64,000 bases of DNA from Glebionis coronaria (GCA_025667525.1 CM046878.1:102129237-102193236), one strand, 5' to 3'. Positions 22,682 to 35,009 are shown, counted from the stretch's first letter. Made by a program: numbers and translations. Notes: generated by a model not told the origin, from the sequence alone.

Positions 22682-24440
22682 GTGTGTATGCGTACTCGTG
22701 CTCGTAAGAAGAAAGTAGCTCAAGCCGAAGTCATTACTCCACCTATTGTCACCATGGACAATCGACCAATGATTGAGCTTTTGCAATCGCACGTAGAGGG
22801 CAACACCGATGCTATTGTCATACCCGAGATTGGAGCCAACAATTTTGAACTCAAATCCGGCTTCATTCAAATGGTCTCTGCTCAACCTTTCTTGGGGCGT
22901 TCTCTTGATGATCCTCATGACCATATAAAAAGGTTTCTTCAACTCACCAATACGGTTAAGTATAATGGGGTTTCACAAGAGGTAATTCGCTTACAACTTT
23001 TTCCTTTCTCGTTAGAGGGACAAGCCCGGAATTGGCTTGATAAGGAACCGCCACAAAGTATTCTTACGTGGACGGATTTAGAGACCAAATTCATCAACTA
23101 ATCTTTCCCACCCTCACGTACTACCGCTTTGCGGAATGAAATCATTACCTTTGAACAAAAGTACGGTGAGACATTTAGTGAATCTTGGGACCCTTTTAAG
23201 GAACTTTTAAGAAAGTGTCCATAACATGGTTTCACAAAAGTACATCAAATTAATACTTTTTACAATGGCTTAAGCATGAATGACCAAGATTCACTAAATA
23301 GTGCCTCGGGGGGTAATATTTTGGTTAAGTCTTCTAATACCGCTTGGGATATTATCGAAAATAAGTCTAGAGTGCAAACCAAGAGTGTTCGGACTAATGT
23401 GGCTAGTGCTAGCACTAATTAGAGCGACAAGAGAATTGATAAGCTTACTACGCTTGTTGAATCACTTGCTCTCCAAACCGCTAACAACACCAAAGCTATC
23501 AATGCCCAAGTTAATGCTATGAGTCAGTCATGTGAAATATGCGGGGGATCTCACTCATACACCGGTTGTCCTTCGACTCATGACAATCCGGAAAATGTGT
23601 ATGCCGCCAACGATAACTTTTCTACGGGAAGCTATCAAGCACGTCCTCAAGGTGACCACAATTTGCTCAGCTATCGCTCAAACAACTTTCTTTCACCACC
23701 TGGTTTTCCACCACAAAACCCAAACAACCTCAATCGTAACAATCAAAACCAACCACGAGCCCCAAATCAATACCAAACCCAAAGAAACCCATATCCACCT
23801 CAAAGAAACAATCAAGTTCACCAACCACCTGCTTATCAACCACCTGCCTACCATCCTCTTCCTCCAACCCAACCCACCACATTTAATCAAGAGGTTGACA
23901 CTTACATGAGGACTAATGATGTGATAGTGCAAAATCTTCAGCGGGAAATGGCCAACATGAAAGCAGATATGGTGAAGCAAGGGAATGATCTTCGAGCCGA
24001 TATGCGAAACTCTTTGGCAAGTCAAACGAATGACTTAAGAAACATGATGGCTAGTTTCTTCCAAAGTAATCAAGCCTCTGGTTTGGGTTCTCTTCCGAGT
24101 AACACCGTTGCCAATCCAAAAGGGGAGATGAAAGCAATCACCACTCGAAGTGGAAAAGGTTTAAAGGAACCCGAGCTTCCTACACCTACACCGGTGATTG
24201 TGACAAAGGAAAACGAGTCGACTTCTCAATTCCTCCAACTTCTCCTTCTCCTATCCCTCCACCTTCTATTTCTTTAATTCCTCCAACTTTTACTTCTCCA
24301 ATTTCACTACCTTCTACTTCCACCCCTCCACCACCCAAGGATGTAAGTGAGACTTCCATTCCAAAGCCTTCATCTCATCCCAATATACCTTATCCTTCAA
24401 GGTTTAGGAAAGAGAAATTGAAGAACAAGGATGATATTTA
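22682..24440 (+). pseudogene. Athila gag (decayed)
   Basis: The frame from 22682 (or the next ATG, 22688) encodes MRTRARKKKVAQ, IPEIGANNFELKSGFIQMV and DDPHDHIKRFLQLTNTVKYN, the Athila-type gag. The same frame runs on through three nonsense codons: TAA 23099-23101, TAA 23222-23224 and TAG 23420-23422. A Cys-rich segment CEICGGSHSYTGC follows at about 23529, and then a Pro/Asn/Gln-rich region (YQPPAYQPPAYHPLPPTQP). A one-base shift near 24228 moves the reading into the frame of IPPTSPSPIPPPS. Another TAG is near 24439. Otherwise the order and content match a full gag. Confidence 0.88.
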
Positions 24441-24690
24441 GGTTTCTAACTTTCTTAAAATGTTTAAACAACTGAATTTCAATATCTCCTTTGCTGAGAC
24501 TCTCGCTCACATGCCCAAATATGCTAAAATGTTTAAAGATCTTCTCAGTGATAAGGAGAAACTTCTTGACATCGCTCAGACCCAACTTAATGAGAATTGC
24601 TCCGCAGTGATCTTAAGGAAATTACCCACCAAACTTGGTGATCCGGGTCGTTTCTCATTCCTTGCAACTTCCCCGGGGTAGAGAATTGTA
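24441..24690 (+). pseudogene. Athila gag-protease junction
   Basis: MFKQLNFNISFAETLAHMPK and KYAKMFKDLLSDKEKL are encoded from 24460, the conserved stretch just before the Athila protease. A one-base shift near 24650 separates this frame from the pol frame, where [12 protein letters not shown] leads directly into [14 protein letters not shown]. In intact relatives this is continuous. Confidence 0.85.
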
Positions 24691-27600
24691 TGGCCCTAGC
24701 CGATCTAGGTGCTAGTATCAACTTGATGCCTTTAGGCGTTTGGAAACAATTATCTCTACCCGAGCTAGTCCCCACACGAATGACTTTGGAATTAGCCAAC
24801 CGTACGGTTGCTTATCCGGTGGGGATAGCCGAAGACGTCTTTGTTGGCGTTGACAAATTCACCTTTCCGGCGGATTTTGTTGTCGTTGACTACGAGGTGG
24901 ATCCCCATGTTCCATTAATCGTTGGACGTCCATTCTTGAGGACCGGTCGCACTCTCATTGATGTAGCCGTGGGCGAATTAATCATGAGAGTTGGTGACGA
25001 TAAGATCATCTTCAACATGGGAAAACTTTCTAAGCAACCTTCTGAAAACGAGAGCGTTAATTTCATTGACGTTCTTGATGAGGCTTGTGAAGAACATTTC
25101 AAAGACGCTTGTAAAAGTGGTTCTTCTTCTCTTCCCATTGTTGAGACCGTTGCCTCCATTGCCCCCTCACTAACTCCATTTGGAGAAAGTGATTTCATTT
25201 TCAAAGGACTTAAAGCAACTTTAGGAGATGTGAACTTACAATATGACGATTCTCCCTCTAATTGGGATGAAGACATTCGTACCATTGAGAAACTTCTCAA
25301 TGCGGACCATATTTCTCCACCATCTCCTAAGGATATCTCCATCGATGAACCGAATTTGACTACGCCTTCCATCGAAAATCCTCCGGATTTAGAGCTTAAG
25401 GACCTACCGTCTCATCTCGAGTACGTTTTCCTTGAAGACAACAAGAAGTCACCCGTCATCGTCACAAAGGACTTGAAAGAAGAAGAAAAATCCCGACTTA
25501 TTGCCGTGCTGAAGAATCACAAGAAAGCGATTGCTTGGAAAATCTCCGATATTCGTGGAATTGATCCTCACTTTTGCACACATAAATTTCTCATGGAGGA
25601 CGACTTTAAACCCACTATTCAAAGCCAAAGAAGGGTGAATCCTAAGATCCATGACGTTATCAAAAAAGGGGTTACCAAACTTCTTGATGCGGGAATGATC
25701 TACCCTATCTCGGATTCACCATGGGTTAGTCCGGTCCATTGTGTGCCTAAGAAAGGTGGAATCACCATTGTGCCCAATGAAAACAACGAGTTGATTCCTA
25801 CTCGTCTCGTTACAGGGTGGAGAGTTTGTATAGACTATCGCAAACTCAATGATGCTATGAGAAAGGATCATTTTCCCCTTCCTTTCATGGACCAAATGCT
25901 TGAACGTCTAGTGGGTAATGACTATTACTGCTTCTTAGACGGTTTCTCCGGGTATTTTCAAATTCCCATCGATCCCAAAGACCAAGAGAAAACTACATTC
26001 ACTTGTCCTTATGGAACATTTGCCTACAAAAGAATGCCTTTCGGCTTATGCAATGCTCCTGGGACATTCCAAAGGTGTATGATGGCTATCTTCCATGACA
26101 TGGTTGAAGAAACTATGGAAGTCTTCATGGATGATTTCTCGGTCTATGGCGATTCTTTCTCTTCTTGCCTTTCCAATTTGGAACGCATGCTCAAACGGTG
26201 TGAAGACACTCGCCTTGTTCCAAATTGGGAAAAATGCCATTTCATGGTAAAAGAAGGCATTGTGCTTGGACATAAAATATCAAAAGCCGGCCTTGAAGTG
26301 GACCGTGCTAAAGTGGATGTCATAGCCAAATTACTTCCACCTTCAACCATGAAGGGTGTGAGAAGTTTCCTTGGTCATGCGGGCTTCTATCGACGATTCA
26401 TTCAAGATTTTTCTAAAATCGCTCGCCCGATGACCCACCTCTTGGAAAAATATACTCCTTTCATCTTTTCCAAAGAGTGTCTTGAATCCTTCAATCTTCT
26501 TATGGAGAAGCTAACTAAGGCACCAGTCTTGGTTACCCCTAATTGGGAGCTACCTTTTGAATTGATGTGTGATGCTAGCGACTTTGCTATTGGAGCGGTT
26601 TTGGGCCAAAGAGTGAACAAACACTTCCAACCAATCCATTACACTAGCAAGACAATGACGGGGGCTCAATTGCATTATACCACTACCAAAAAAGAGATTT
26701 TAGCTGTAGTGCATGCTTTTGAGAAGTTCTGCCCCTATCTTGTCCTTTCTACCACCATCGTGTATACCGATCATTCCACGTTGAAGTACTTGTTGACTAA
26801 ACAAGATTCTAAGCCAAGACTTCTTCGTTGGGTTTTGCTCCTACAAGAATTTAACATTGAAATTCGTGACAAGCAGGGAGCGGAAAACCTAGCCACAGAT
26901 CATCTAAGTAGACTTGAGGATCCTTATCAAGGGGTTCATCCGAACCAAGAGATCAATGACTCTTTTCCCCTTGAGACCTTAATGTCTATCAATTCAAATC
27001 TTGATGACACCCCGTGGTTTGCGGACATTGCAAACTACTTAGCGGGTGGAATTCTCAAGGAAGGGTTAACGTCCCAACAAAAGAAAAAGTTCTTTAAAGA
27101 CATTGAACACTATTTTTGGGACGACCCTTACCTCTTCAAACAATGTGCGGATCTTGTTATTCGTCGATGTGTTGATGGGCCGACAACTTTACTAATCCTT
27201 GATGCTTGCCATAAAGGACCCACCGGTGGTCACTTTGGTCCCAATTACACCGCGAAGAAAGTATTCGACTCTGGATTTTATTGGCCCACCATTTATCACG
27301 ACGCTCATGAAATGGTTAAACGTTGTGATGCTTGCCAAAGACAAGGCAAGATCACACATAAAGATGAGATGCCTCTAAATTTCATACAAGAATGTGAAAT
27401 CTTTGATGTATGGGGCATCGACTTTATGGGGCCATTTCCATCATCTAAAGGGAACAAGTACATCCTCGTAGCCGTTGACTACGTTTCTAAATGGGTTGAA
27501 GCTAAGGCTCTCCTTACGAATGATGCGAGGGTGGTTGTGAACTTTTTGAAGTAGCTTTTTGCTCGATTCGGTGTTCCTCGTGCTATAATCAGTGACCGCA

Positions 27601-28298
27601 GGACTCATTTTTGCAATGATCAATTTGCTAGAGTCATGGCTAAGTACGGTGTCAATCACCATCTTTCCACCGCTTATCATCCCCAAACTAATGGGCAAGC
27701 CGAGATATCTAACCGCGGATTGAAGCGAATTCTGGAGCGTACTACGGGAGAGCATCGTGCCTCTTGGGCCGATAAATTAGATGATTCTTTGTGGGCTTTC
27801 CGTACCGCATATAAGACCCTGATTGGTTGTACACCTTATCGTCTTGTGTACGGGAAATCATGCCACCTATCTATCGAGCTTGAACATAAGGCATACTGGG
27901 CCTTTAAGTGGGCCAATTTCGACATCAACAAAGCCGGTGATCTTCGGAAGATTCAACTCAATGAGCTCAATGAACTGAGGAATCAAGCTTATGAGAACTC
28001 ATTAATCTACAAGGAGAAGACCAAGATCATCTATGATGCAAGGATTAAGAACCGAGAGTTCCACGTTGGTGATCAAGTCTTACTTTTTAACTCTCGGTTG
28101 AAGATCTTCTCGGGAAAACTGAAGAGCCGCTGGTCTGGTCCATTCACCGTCGCCAAAGTCTTCCCATATGGCACCATTGAGCTTTCTCAGCCAAGCGGGC
28201 CCAATTTTAAAGTGAATGGCCAGCGCGTGAAGTTGTACTTTGGTGAGGACATCTCTCATGAGATGATTCCATCCCTCACCATGTTTCCCTTGAATTAA
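24690..28298 (+). pseudogene. Athila pol: protease, RT, RNase H, integrase (one internal stop)
   Basis: A single frame (1203 codons including the stop) carries all pol domains. Protease: [18 protein letters not shown], with Asp replacing part of the usual DTGA-like motif as in Athila. RT (about 25690-26250): [46 protein letters not shown] and the catalytic FMDDFSVYG at about 26125. RNase [16 protein letters not shown] and [10 protein letters not shown]. Integrase: zinc-binding H...H...CDACQRQG at about 27330, core [12 protein letters not shown] (Asp), then the second Asp (IISD) and Glu (NGQAEISNRGL). The only visible break is TAG at 27552-27554 (NFLK, stop, LFARFG), between the first and second catalytic residues of integrase. 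The frame then stays open to 28298. Confidence 0.93.
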
Positions 28299-30340
28299 GT
28301 TCTGGGTCGAGTCAGGCTCGTGACTCGGTTAACAAAAACAAGCGCTTCTCGGGAGGCAACCCGTTGATCTATCCTTTACCGTTTTCATAATAAGTGTAGG
28401 GGGAGCCCCGTATGTGTTTGTTGTCTTGTTTCTTCTTCTGTGAAGGGATTAAAGCTTCATAGATCCATTCTCGATGACTTTTGACGAACCATGATCCCGT
28501 GTACCCGTCTTCCCGGTTCTATCCTAAACTATCGTAATTCAATATTTCATATCTTATATGTTCACATTGAAATCACTATAGTTTTCCTTTCCTTAGCAAG
28601 ATTTAAACAAAGTGCACAATCTCATAAGTGTAGGGGAGTTTACTCCCACATGCTTAAACATTGAGGACAATGTTTATATTAAGTGTAGGGGGGGACTTCT
28701 ATCGAAGTAAGTGGTCTTTTCCATGATTTTGTCCTCATTTTAACCGGAAAATCTGATTTTTCGACATTTTTCCAAATTTTTAATCTATTTTGGCCTTGTA
28801 ATTTTCCTTTGCTATCGTTATTTACTCTCCTTGCTAAAATAAAAGTTTAATAAAGTGGTTTTAAATGTTTCAAAGACGCGAATATTTTGACTCAACCCGA
28901 GTTTACTTATCTAAGTTTACTCTAGCTAGTATCCTTAACGTGTTTAAGTCAAGTTTTGCTAGGCTTTTATATAGGGAACTTTAAAACGCGAAAGTCTTAA
29001 CTCTCACGGGTTAAGAACAAGAACTTTTCGCAAGTTCCTATAATTGATCCTAGAGAGTCGTTTATCAAGGAAACTTTAAAATGCGATTTCTAAACTTGAA
29101 AAAGTCTAAGAGTTTGCAAGATCCTATAGATGACTCGAAAACCCAAAACTTTGATTAAATTGGCTAAGCATCCACGAGTCTCATTCCTTGAGATTTTAAA
29201 TTGTGGAGAACGAGAGATGATAGAGTCAATTATAAGTTTGGTATTCTTTCGTGAATTTATGTGAGTTGATTATAAGCTTTTTCTCCCATCGCTTCCTAAT
29301 AAATTTAACTGCAATAAATAAGGTTATACGATTTGAAAAGTTACTTAGCTTCTAACCCAAGATCGTTTAAAATTTGCTCGGTATTAATTAGAGTTCATAG
29401 CCAAGGCATAACTTATTGAAGCGGGATGCGAAGATTGGCGAGTCCGAAAAGGTCCTAACAAGACATGAGGGCTACATTTTGTTGCTAAAGATCCAAAAGT
29501 GATGTGAAGAATCATTTATCAAAAATCAATATGAAGGATCGAGACACACGACGAAAAGGAAATACTCCCCTAAAGATCATGGAGAAGTATATCCAAAAAG
29601 GCCCTAACAAGGTATGAGGATAAATAGATCCAAGTCCTAAAAGGAGGCGGATCGTTGTATATCAAAGTCCAAAATAAAGATTGGATAAAAATGAAGAAGT
29701 CGTTGTCCAAGTATGAAGAATCTCTCAAAACTTCAAGTGAAGAAATTCCTATTATGAAGAGAAGACCATAATTTCAAGAACGTCTCTCAAAGATTTGAAG
29801 TATGAAGTCGCTGCCAAATATCGGTCCGAGAAAGGTCTCAAATCGTGAAGCGAGTTATGCCAAAATATGAACTTTGAAGGGTCCCGAGAAGCAGTTTTAA
29901 AAGATTTTGTCCTTTAGCTAACTATTGATTAAATCGTCCCACTTTATTTTCAGCCTAAATAAACTATCGAAATAAGTCAAACAATGCATCCTCGTGATCA
30001 TTCTAGACAACAATAAAATATAAGAGATACACCTAGGAATAAAAGAATCTAAGTGAATAATTGGGCCACATGAATTCGTGTTAGTTTGCTAACTTATAAT
30101 AACAATGATCTCGTTTTTAAGCTTGGTATGGGGAACGTGAAACTTGAGAATGATGAACATTCATGACAACCAAAAACCCAATGTAAGTCTTTGATTTCTT
30201 ACTTGTTTTGTTCTTTTAGTTTCCTTAGTGTTTAGCATTTAATAAATGCCAAGGTAGGTTATTTATGATGAGAAATGTAATATGTGCTTTGAAATTAATA
30301 CATTACATGAGGGCATTTCAATGGTCAAGTGTAGGGGATT
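28299..30340 (+). other. Athila 3' noncoding region
   Basis: No coding frame over about 70 codons is present. GTGTAGGGG-type purine tracts recur (about 28395, 28629, 28684 and 30330). CATTGAGGACAATGTTTA near 28660 is a phrase common in Athila 3' regions. The last tract, GTGTAGGGGATT, abuts the 3' LTR and is the polypurine tract. Env-like ORFs found in some Athila elements are absent. Confidence 0.75.
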
Positions 30341-32274
30341 TAATAAGTGTGAAAACACTTATCCTTTTACCACTTATTTCCAATAATAACAAGACCAAAA
30401 CGTGTATTTTATGTCGTAAAAGTCGGAATTATGCGTGGTTTGTGTTTTTATTGTGTTTTAGGACCAAAAGATGAAAAAGGAAGTAAACATGGGCTATCAC
30501 GGGCTTTTATCAAAGAAAAAGACTAAAGACGAAGTCGAAAGATCGAGAATGCAAAAAGAACGGAAGTCCAAGGCCTATTCTGAAGATTTATCGAAGAAAG
30601 AGTCTAAAGACGAAAGTTTAATGAAGTCGAAGAATTCAAGTCTAATTATAGAAGAAAATTATAAGACAAGTTCAACTTATATCGACAAATCCCGAGACAA
30701 TGTCGAGAAAGACAAAGAAATTAAATCGAGTCGAGACGAGAAGAAAGAAAGAAGAAAGCTTAAGCACTTAATCTCCTCACCTCCTATAAATACCCTCCTA
30801 ATGTGTCATTAGGAGGGTGATTAGTTTTTAGTAGTTATAGTTAATTTTTAGTTTTCATTAAGTATGTTTTTATTTTCTCTCTAGTTTTCCTTTCAAACTT
30901 ATTAATCTTTACTTTAATCTTGTAATCTTTTGATATTAATCTTTAATCAATCAAGCTTATTTTCTTAATTCTCATTCTACCTTTCTTAATCTTTTTCTTA
31001 ATCTTGATAATCATGTAGTTAATCTTAAATTGTGTTGAAGATTTGATTGTTTAGCTTATTTGGTTTGCTTATTAAATTGGTGATCTTAAAAGTTTCTTTA
31101 TTAAAGTGCTTATTTTCTTAATCTTAATGCTTAATAGTTTTTAAAAATAAGTTGTTTTTACAAAGTTAAATTTTTATAAAAAGTGCTTTTTGATTTCTAG
31201 CTTATTTAGTATTTTAAAAGTTTTTAAATTTTGGCTTATTTGTTTTTTTTTCTTAAAAATCTTTTTGGTTTAAGTTTTGGTATGTGCTTATTTTTGGATT
31301 TGCTTATTTGTTAAGTTTGTGTATTCCGGGTTTCATTAAAACCCTTTTATTCAGGATAAGCTACACTTCCATTATTCCGAATAAGAGTCCTTAGATTTAT
31401 TCCGAATATAGCTCCTTTTCCAAATTCTGGATAAGAGGTCGAATAGAGGATTGCGGATAAGGGTCCGAAATTGATTCCGAATAAGCCTTAGAACCTTCTT
31501 ATTCTGGATAGTGATCAGAACTTCATTCCGAATAGTGGTAGTTTCTTTTATTCCGGATAGTCATATATTCCGGATAAGGATTTGGTTTCACATTCCGGAT
31601 AAGCAGCAGTTAGTTATTCCGGATAAATCTACATTTCAAGTATTCCAGATAAGGGTTCGTTTTTATTTATTCCGGATAAGCCTTTCAACAATGTATTCCG
31701 GATAAGTGATCGAACAGATTTTTCCGGATAAGCTTCTTCAAATTGTTCCGGATAAGCCCAAGAAGCCGGATTCCGGATAAGCTGCTCAACAGATTATTCC
31801 GGATAAGCCTTAGTCATATATTCCGGATAAGCTTAGTTTTATAATTCCGGATATGCCTTTGGATCTACATTCCGGATAAGCAGTATAATCAGGTATTCCG
31901 GATAAGGGTTTAATCCTTATTCCGGATTAGCTTCATTTTGTAGTTCACTGTTTAATTTAAATTTTATTTTCCCTCCTTTTTACTTAGCTTTATTCTAACT
32001 TGTCTTGTTTTAGTTTAAATCTTTAAAGTTTATATTTTTATAAGTTTTAATCATTTACTTTTTAAATTTTTAAAGTTTTCATTTTTAGTTTAAATTTTCA
32101 AACTTTCATTTTTATTTATTTACTCAACGACATTTTCACTTTAAAATTAAAATAAATAATCAAAACCCTTTTATTTTTCCACCAAGAACAATTGAGTCGC
32201 ACTAATAACCATTAATCAATTCGAAAAGATTGGAATAACGAATTTTCATAACTAAGTGAAAAAACTAGTTATTA
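30341..32274 (+). repeat. Athila 3' LTR
   Basis: This 1934 bp copy is co-linear with 20523-22457. It carries the same TAATAAG/TTATTA ends, the TATA-palindrome (30785-30817) and the ATTCCGGATAAG array (31322-31930). The 113-codon open frame recurs at 30471-30812 with seven amino-acid differences. Confidence 0.93.
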
Positions 32275-32745
32275 CCCAGCAAGTCACTATCGCACATACA
32301 GTTCATTACTTAACCGTGTCCTCGTCGCACTATGACAGGATCAGACAAGAATATAATTTATCTTATGATTATATTCGCCTAAGGAAAGAGGATATACAAT
32401 TACCTTAGTTATGCGATAAGGATCAATCTATTTGAGTCATTATCTCTTCCTTAGGCCCCAAGAATAGGGAGCCCATCCAGGTTTCTCTCAAGTATAAAAA
32501 GAACCCCCAGGGTTCCACAAATGTACGATACACACGCATCCCAAACCCTAATATACTCAAACCGATTACTTACTCTCACGTCGGAGTCTAATCGTGGGTC
32601 ACAAACCCACGGTAAGCCTAACGGTGTTTTTTTAGTGCGAAGGGTCCTTAAACAAGTTTCACTTGGTGCAAGAGTCGGAGTCTACAAGACCCCGAATTAA
32701 GCCTAATTCTGGTCAAGATCGATCCATCCACCTTTTGTATCAACA
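32275..32745 (+). repeat. Tat 5' LTR, right part
   Basis: This continues the Tat LTR after the Athila element, starting with the repeated CCCAG, and ends TATCAACA. TATAAAAA at 32493-32500 is followed immediately by GAACCC-CCA-GGGTTC (32501-32515). The matching full LTR is 42159-42738. Confidence 0.88.
32493..32515 (+). promoter_or_regulatory. Tat LTR TATA box followed by a palindrome
   Basis: TATAAAAA is directly followed by a 6 bp stem, GAACCC/GGGTTC, with a CCA loop. In the 42159 LTR copy the centre changes and a 5 bp stem (GAACC/GGTTC) remains. Confidence 0.6.
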
Positions 32746-32747
32746 AG

Positions 32748-32765
32748 TTGGCGCCATCCGTGGGG
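32748..32765 (+). other. Tat primer-binding site
   Basis: TTGGCGCCATCCGTGGGG lies two bases after the LTR, matching the TTGGCGCC-type primer site of Tat-lineage elements. Confidence 0.75.
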
Positions 32766-32780
32766 CTCAAACACTAAAGC

Positions 32781-33245
32781 CAAGGTTCTAAAGAGCGTGA
32801 AGCGTAGCGTAGCGGTATTGCTAAGCTACAAGCTACACAAGCTATAGTGAAGTTATGGCGTTTTTTGAAGCGTGATATATAGCGGCACGGAATTTTTATA
32901 AATTAATATTTGTATAGCGATTTTACAAAATGGAGGAATACTTTAATTCAAATTTAAAACAAAATCGGCTAATAATTACTCAAAGAGTTTTCCCGATGAT
33001 AAAACTACTAACCCAAGTCTACTAAATAGCTCAAAACTAGTAACAAGCCCAATTCTTGTAAATTTTCAAAAATATTAACAAAAAAGTGACACGCTACACG
33101 CTATAGCGCACTATATCGCGCTTTAAGCCGTCTTTTAGCACGCTACGCCTAGAGAGGACGCCTTAGTCTATTTCGTAACGTGGAGGCCACGCTTCACGCT
33201 ATAGAACGCTATAAGACGCGCTACAACGCGCTATTTTGATCCATG
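32781..33245. mobile_element. Non-autonomous hAT-type element (465 bp) in the Tat leader
   Basis: It is bounded by a perfect 8 bp duplication ACTAAAGC (32773-32780 and 33246-33253), the hAT target-duplication length. The left end CAAGGTTCTAAAGAGCG and the inverted right end CATGGATCAAAATAGCG form imperfect terminal inverted repeats. Subterminal regions are packed with AGCG/CGCT motifs, often palindromic (CACGCTATAGCGCACTATA). The AT-rich centre has no ORF. Confidence 0.8.
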
Positions 33246-33261
33246 ACTAAAGCTCTAAGTA

Positions 33262-34980
33262 ATGACGAAAAACAATGCAAACCCGCCCCAACCAAAGGGC
33301 GGATCCAAGAAGCCAACAGGTTCATACTCAAGTTTCGAACCACTGAATAACCCAGGTCGCGGGGGAAGGGATTGCAAGTATATTTTTCCCTACTAGTCAC
33401 TCCTCCCTCACAGACAGTTGGGGACGCATCGTCCTCACGAGAAATTCCTGATGCCATCCACAACGACGCTCTAAATGTAAGGGTTGTGGTAGACCCTCAA
33501 ACTGAGACGCAAATTCCTCCCGCGACGAAGCAGGATATGAGCGACTATGTCGCAAAGAACTATGAAGCTCTAATTCCACTTATGAGAGCGTAGATGAAGG
33601 CAAATCCAATCTACGGATCAGCCTAGACTTCGATAAAGAACTTAGGGCCATGAAGGGTCAATACCTAACAAGGAAGCTAGGAAGGAAAGGAGGAAAAAAA
33701 ACAACTAAGATTCAAACCTCCCATTTTGATGCGCCCCTTATTGAAGATGCATCGTCCTCGGACAACTCTGAGAACCCAAAGGGAGAAGACAACCTCATCT
33801 CATCAGTCAATAACCATCGACGCACAAGCGTGAAAGACAGATTAGGACCTGATCCTTCTGGCAGGCAGAGTGCCCTTAATAGACTGGGCCCCTTGGAAAG
33901 AGATTCATCCCCGGCTTTTCAAGGACAAGAAAGAAACATGAATGCTGAAAAACACGCAGAAGAGATTCCTCGAGCGAAAATTCCTCGGACTCTAATTACA
34001 GCGATCGAAATCCTAGCCGTAAAAGGGTCGCCCTTTCATCCATTGAGGATTTTGATTCCTTTGACTATGAAAGTAAGCGTCGCAGGGCATTTAAGAAGCC
34101 AAGCGTGCGCAGTAAAGAAGAGTGTACCCTCCCATGACGTCGCGAGAAAGGAAGTGCATTCTCAAAACGCATAACCACTTTCAAAGATAATAAAAAGAGA
34201 CGCATGCCGTCTAATGTCAAAACCTACGATGGTACGACGAATCCAGATGATCACTTAAAAGTGTTCGAATCTCAGGCAGGAATAGAACAATGGCCAGAGG
34301 CCGTGTGGTGCCACATGTTTAACTCAACGCTCATCGGGAATGCCAGGACCTGGTTCGACCGCCTCCCGCGAAGGAGCATTAATGGATTCGAAGAGCATAG
34401 GAGAGCGTTCAGAAGGAATTATGTGCAAAAGAAAAAGTACGACAAAATCCCCGTCTCACTTGCGAAAGTAAAGTAGAGGCACAATGAAAGTCTCTAAGAC
34501 TTTATGGAGCGCTTCAAATCTGAATGCAAACAGATTAAAGATTGCCCTAAAATTCCTAAAATTTCAGGATTTCTCGCGGTATCACTAACCCGGATCTAAT
34601 AAAGAAGTTAAATGACAGAACCCCAGGAAACTTTGATGGGGTAATGAAGAAGGTCCGAGCATTTATTCAAGACGAAACCACAACAGCGGATAGCAGACAG
34701 ATGACATCAAGCTATAAATACCAAGACCGACCCAAGAAGCAGTCATATGGGCAAAACATCAGCCGAACCTTAGACTTCCAAGTCATAGCGAAGCAAGGGC
34801 ACAATAACAACAATAAGTTTACCCCGCTGCAAAAAACATACAGGGATATATTTTTATTTGAGGGCACAAGCTTTCCAAAATCTAGTCCGATGATGGGCCC
34901 GGCAGACAAACGTGATGAAACCATAATTCACGGATCGATTAAGCTTACTAGGAATGCATCATGTTCATATGATTAACATA
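33262..34980 (+). pseudogene. Tat gag (decayed)
   Basis: ATG at 33262 begins MTKNNANPPQPKGGSKKPTG. A frameshift near 33370 leads to SQTVGDASSSREIPDAIHND, and further shifts to a charged linker (33650-34174). The conserved gag core is open at 34204-34476: KTYDGTTNPDDHLKVFESQ and TWFDRLPRRSINGFEEHRRA, followed by a stop in VK*RHNESL. The C-terminal part (34644-34976) includes PLQKTYRDIFLFEG. The zinc-knuckle region expected next is interrupted by the insertion at 35010-35354. Several stops exclude function. Tat assignment is by recognition of the WFD.LP...S...F gag pattern and the primer site. Confidence 0.8.
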
Positions 34981-35009
34981 GCGGAATAAAACACGATACA
35001 TAAACAGGG

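Larger units (their letters stand above)
20523..32274 (+). mobile_element. Athila-lineage Ty3/gypsy element inside the Tat 5' LTR
   Basis: This 11.75 kb element has LTRs at 20523-22457 (1935 bp) and 30341-32274 (1934 bp) and a perfect CCCAG duplication (20518-20522, 32275-32279). The primer site is TGGCGCCGCTGCCGG. Gag of Athila type (IPEIGANNFELKSG) is followed by a protease-RT-RNase H-integrase polyprotein and a long 3' noncoding region with GTGTAGGGGG-type motifs. No env-like ORF was found. LTR differences counted by eye total about 41 (about 2%), so it is the youngest layer of the nest. LTR termini are TA...TA rather than TG...CA. Confidence 0.93.

Noticed and set aside
24890..25372. 160-codon minus-strand ORF opposite Athila pol
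   Set aside because: It is an antisense shadow of the protease-RT linker, with no recognisable domain.
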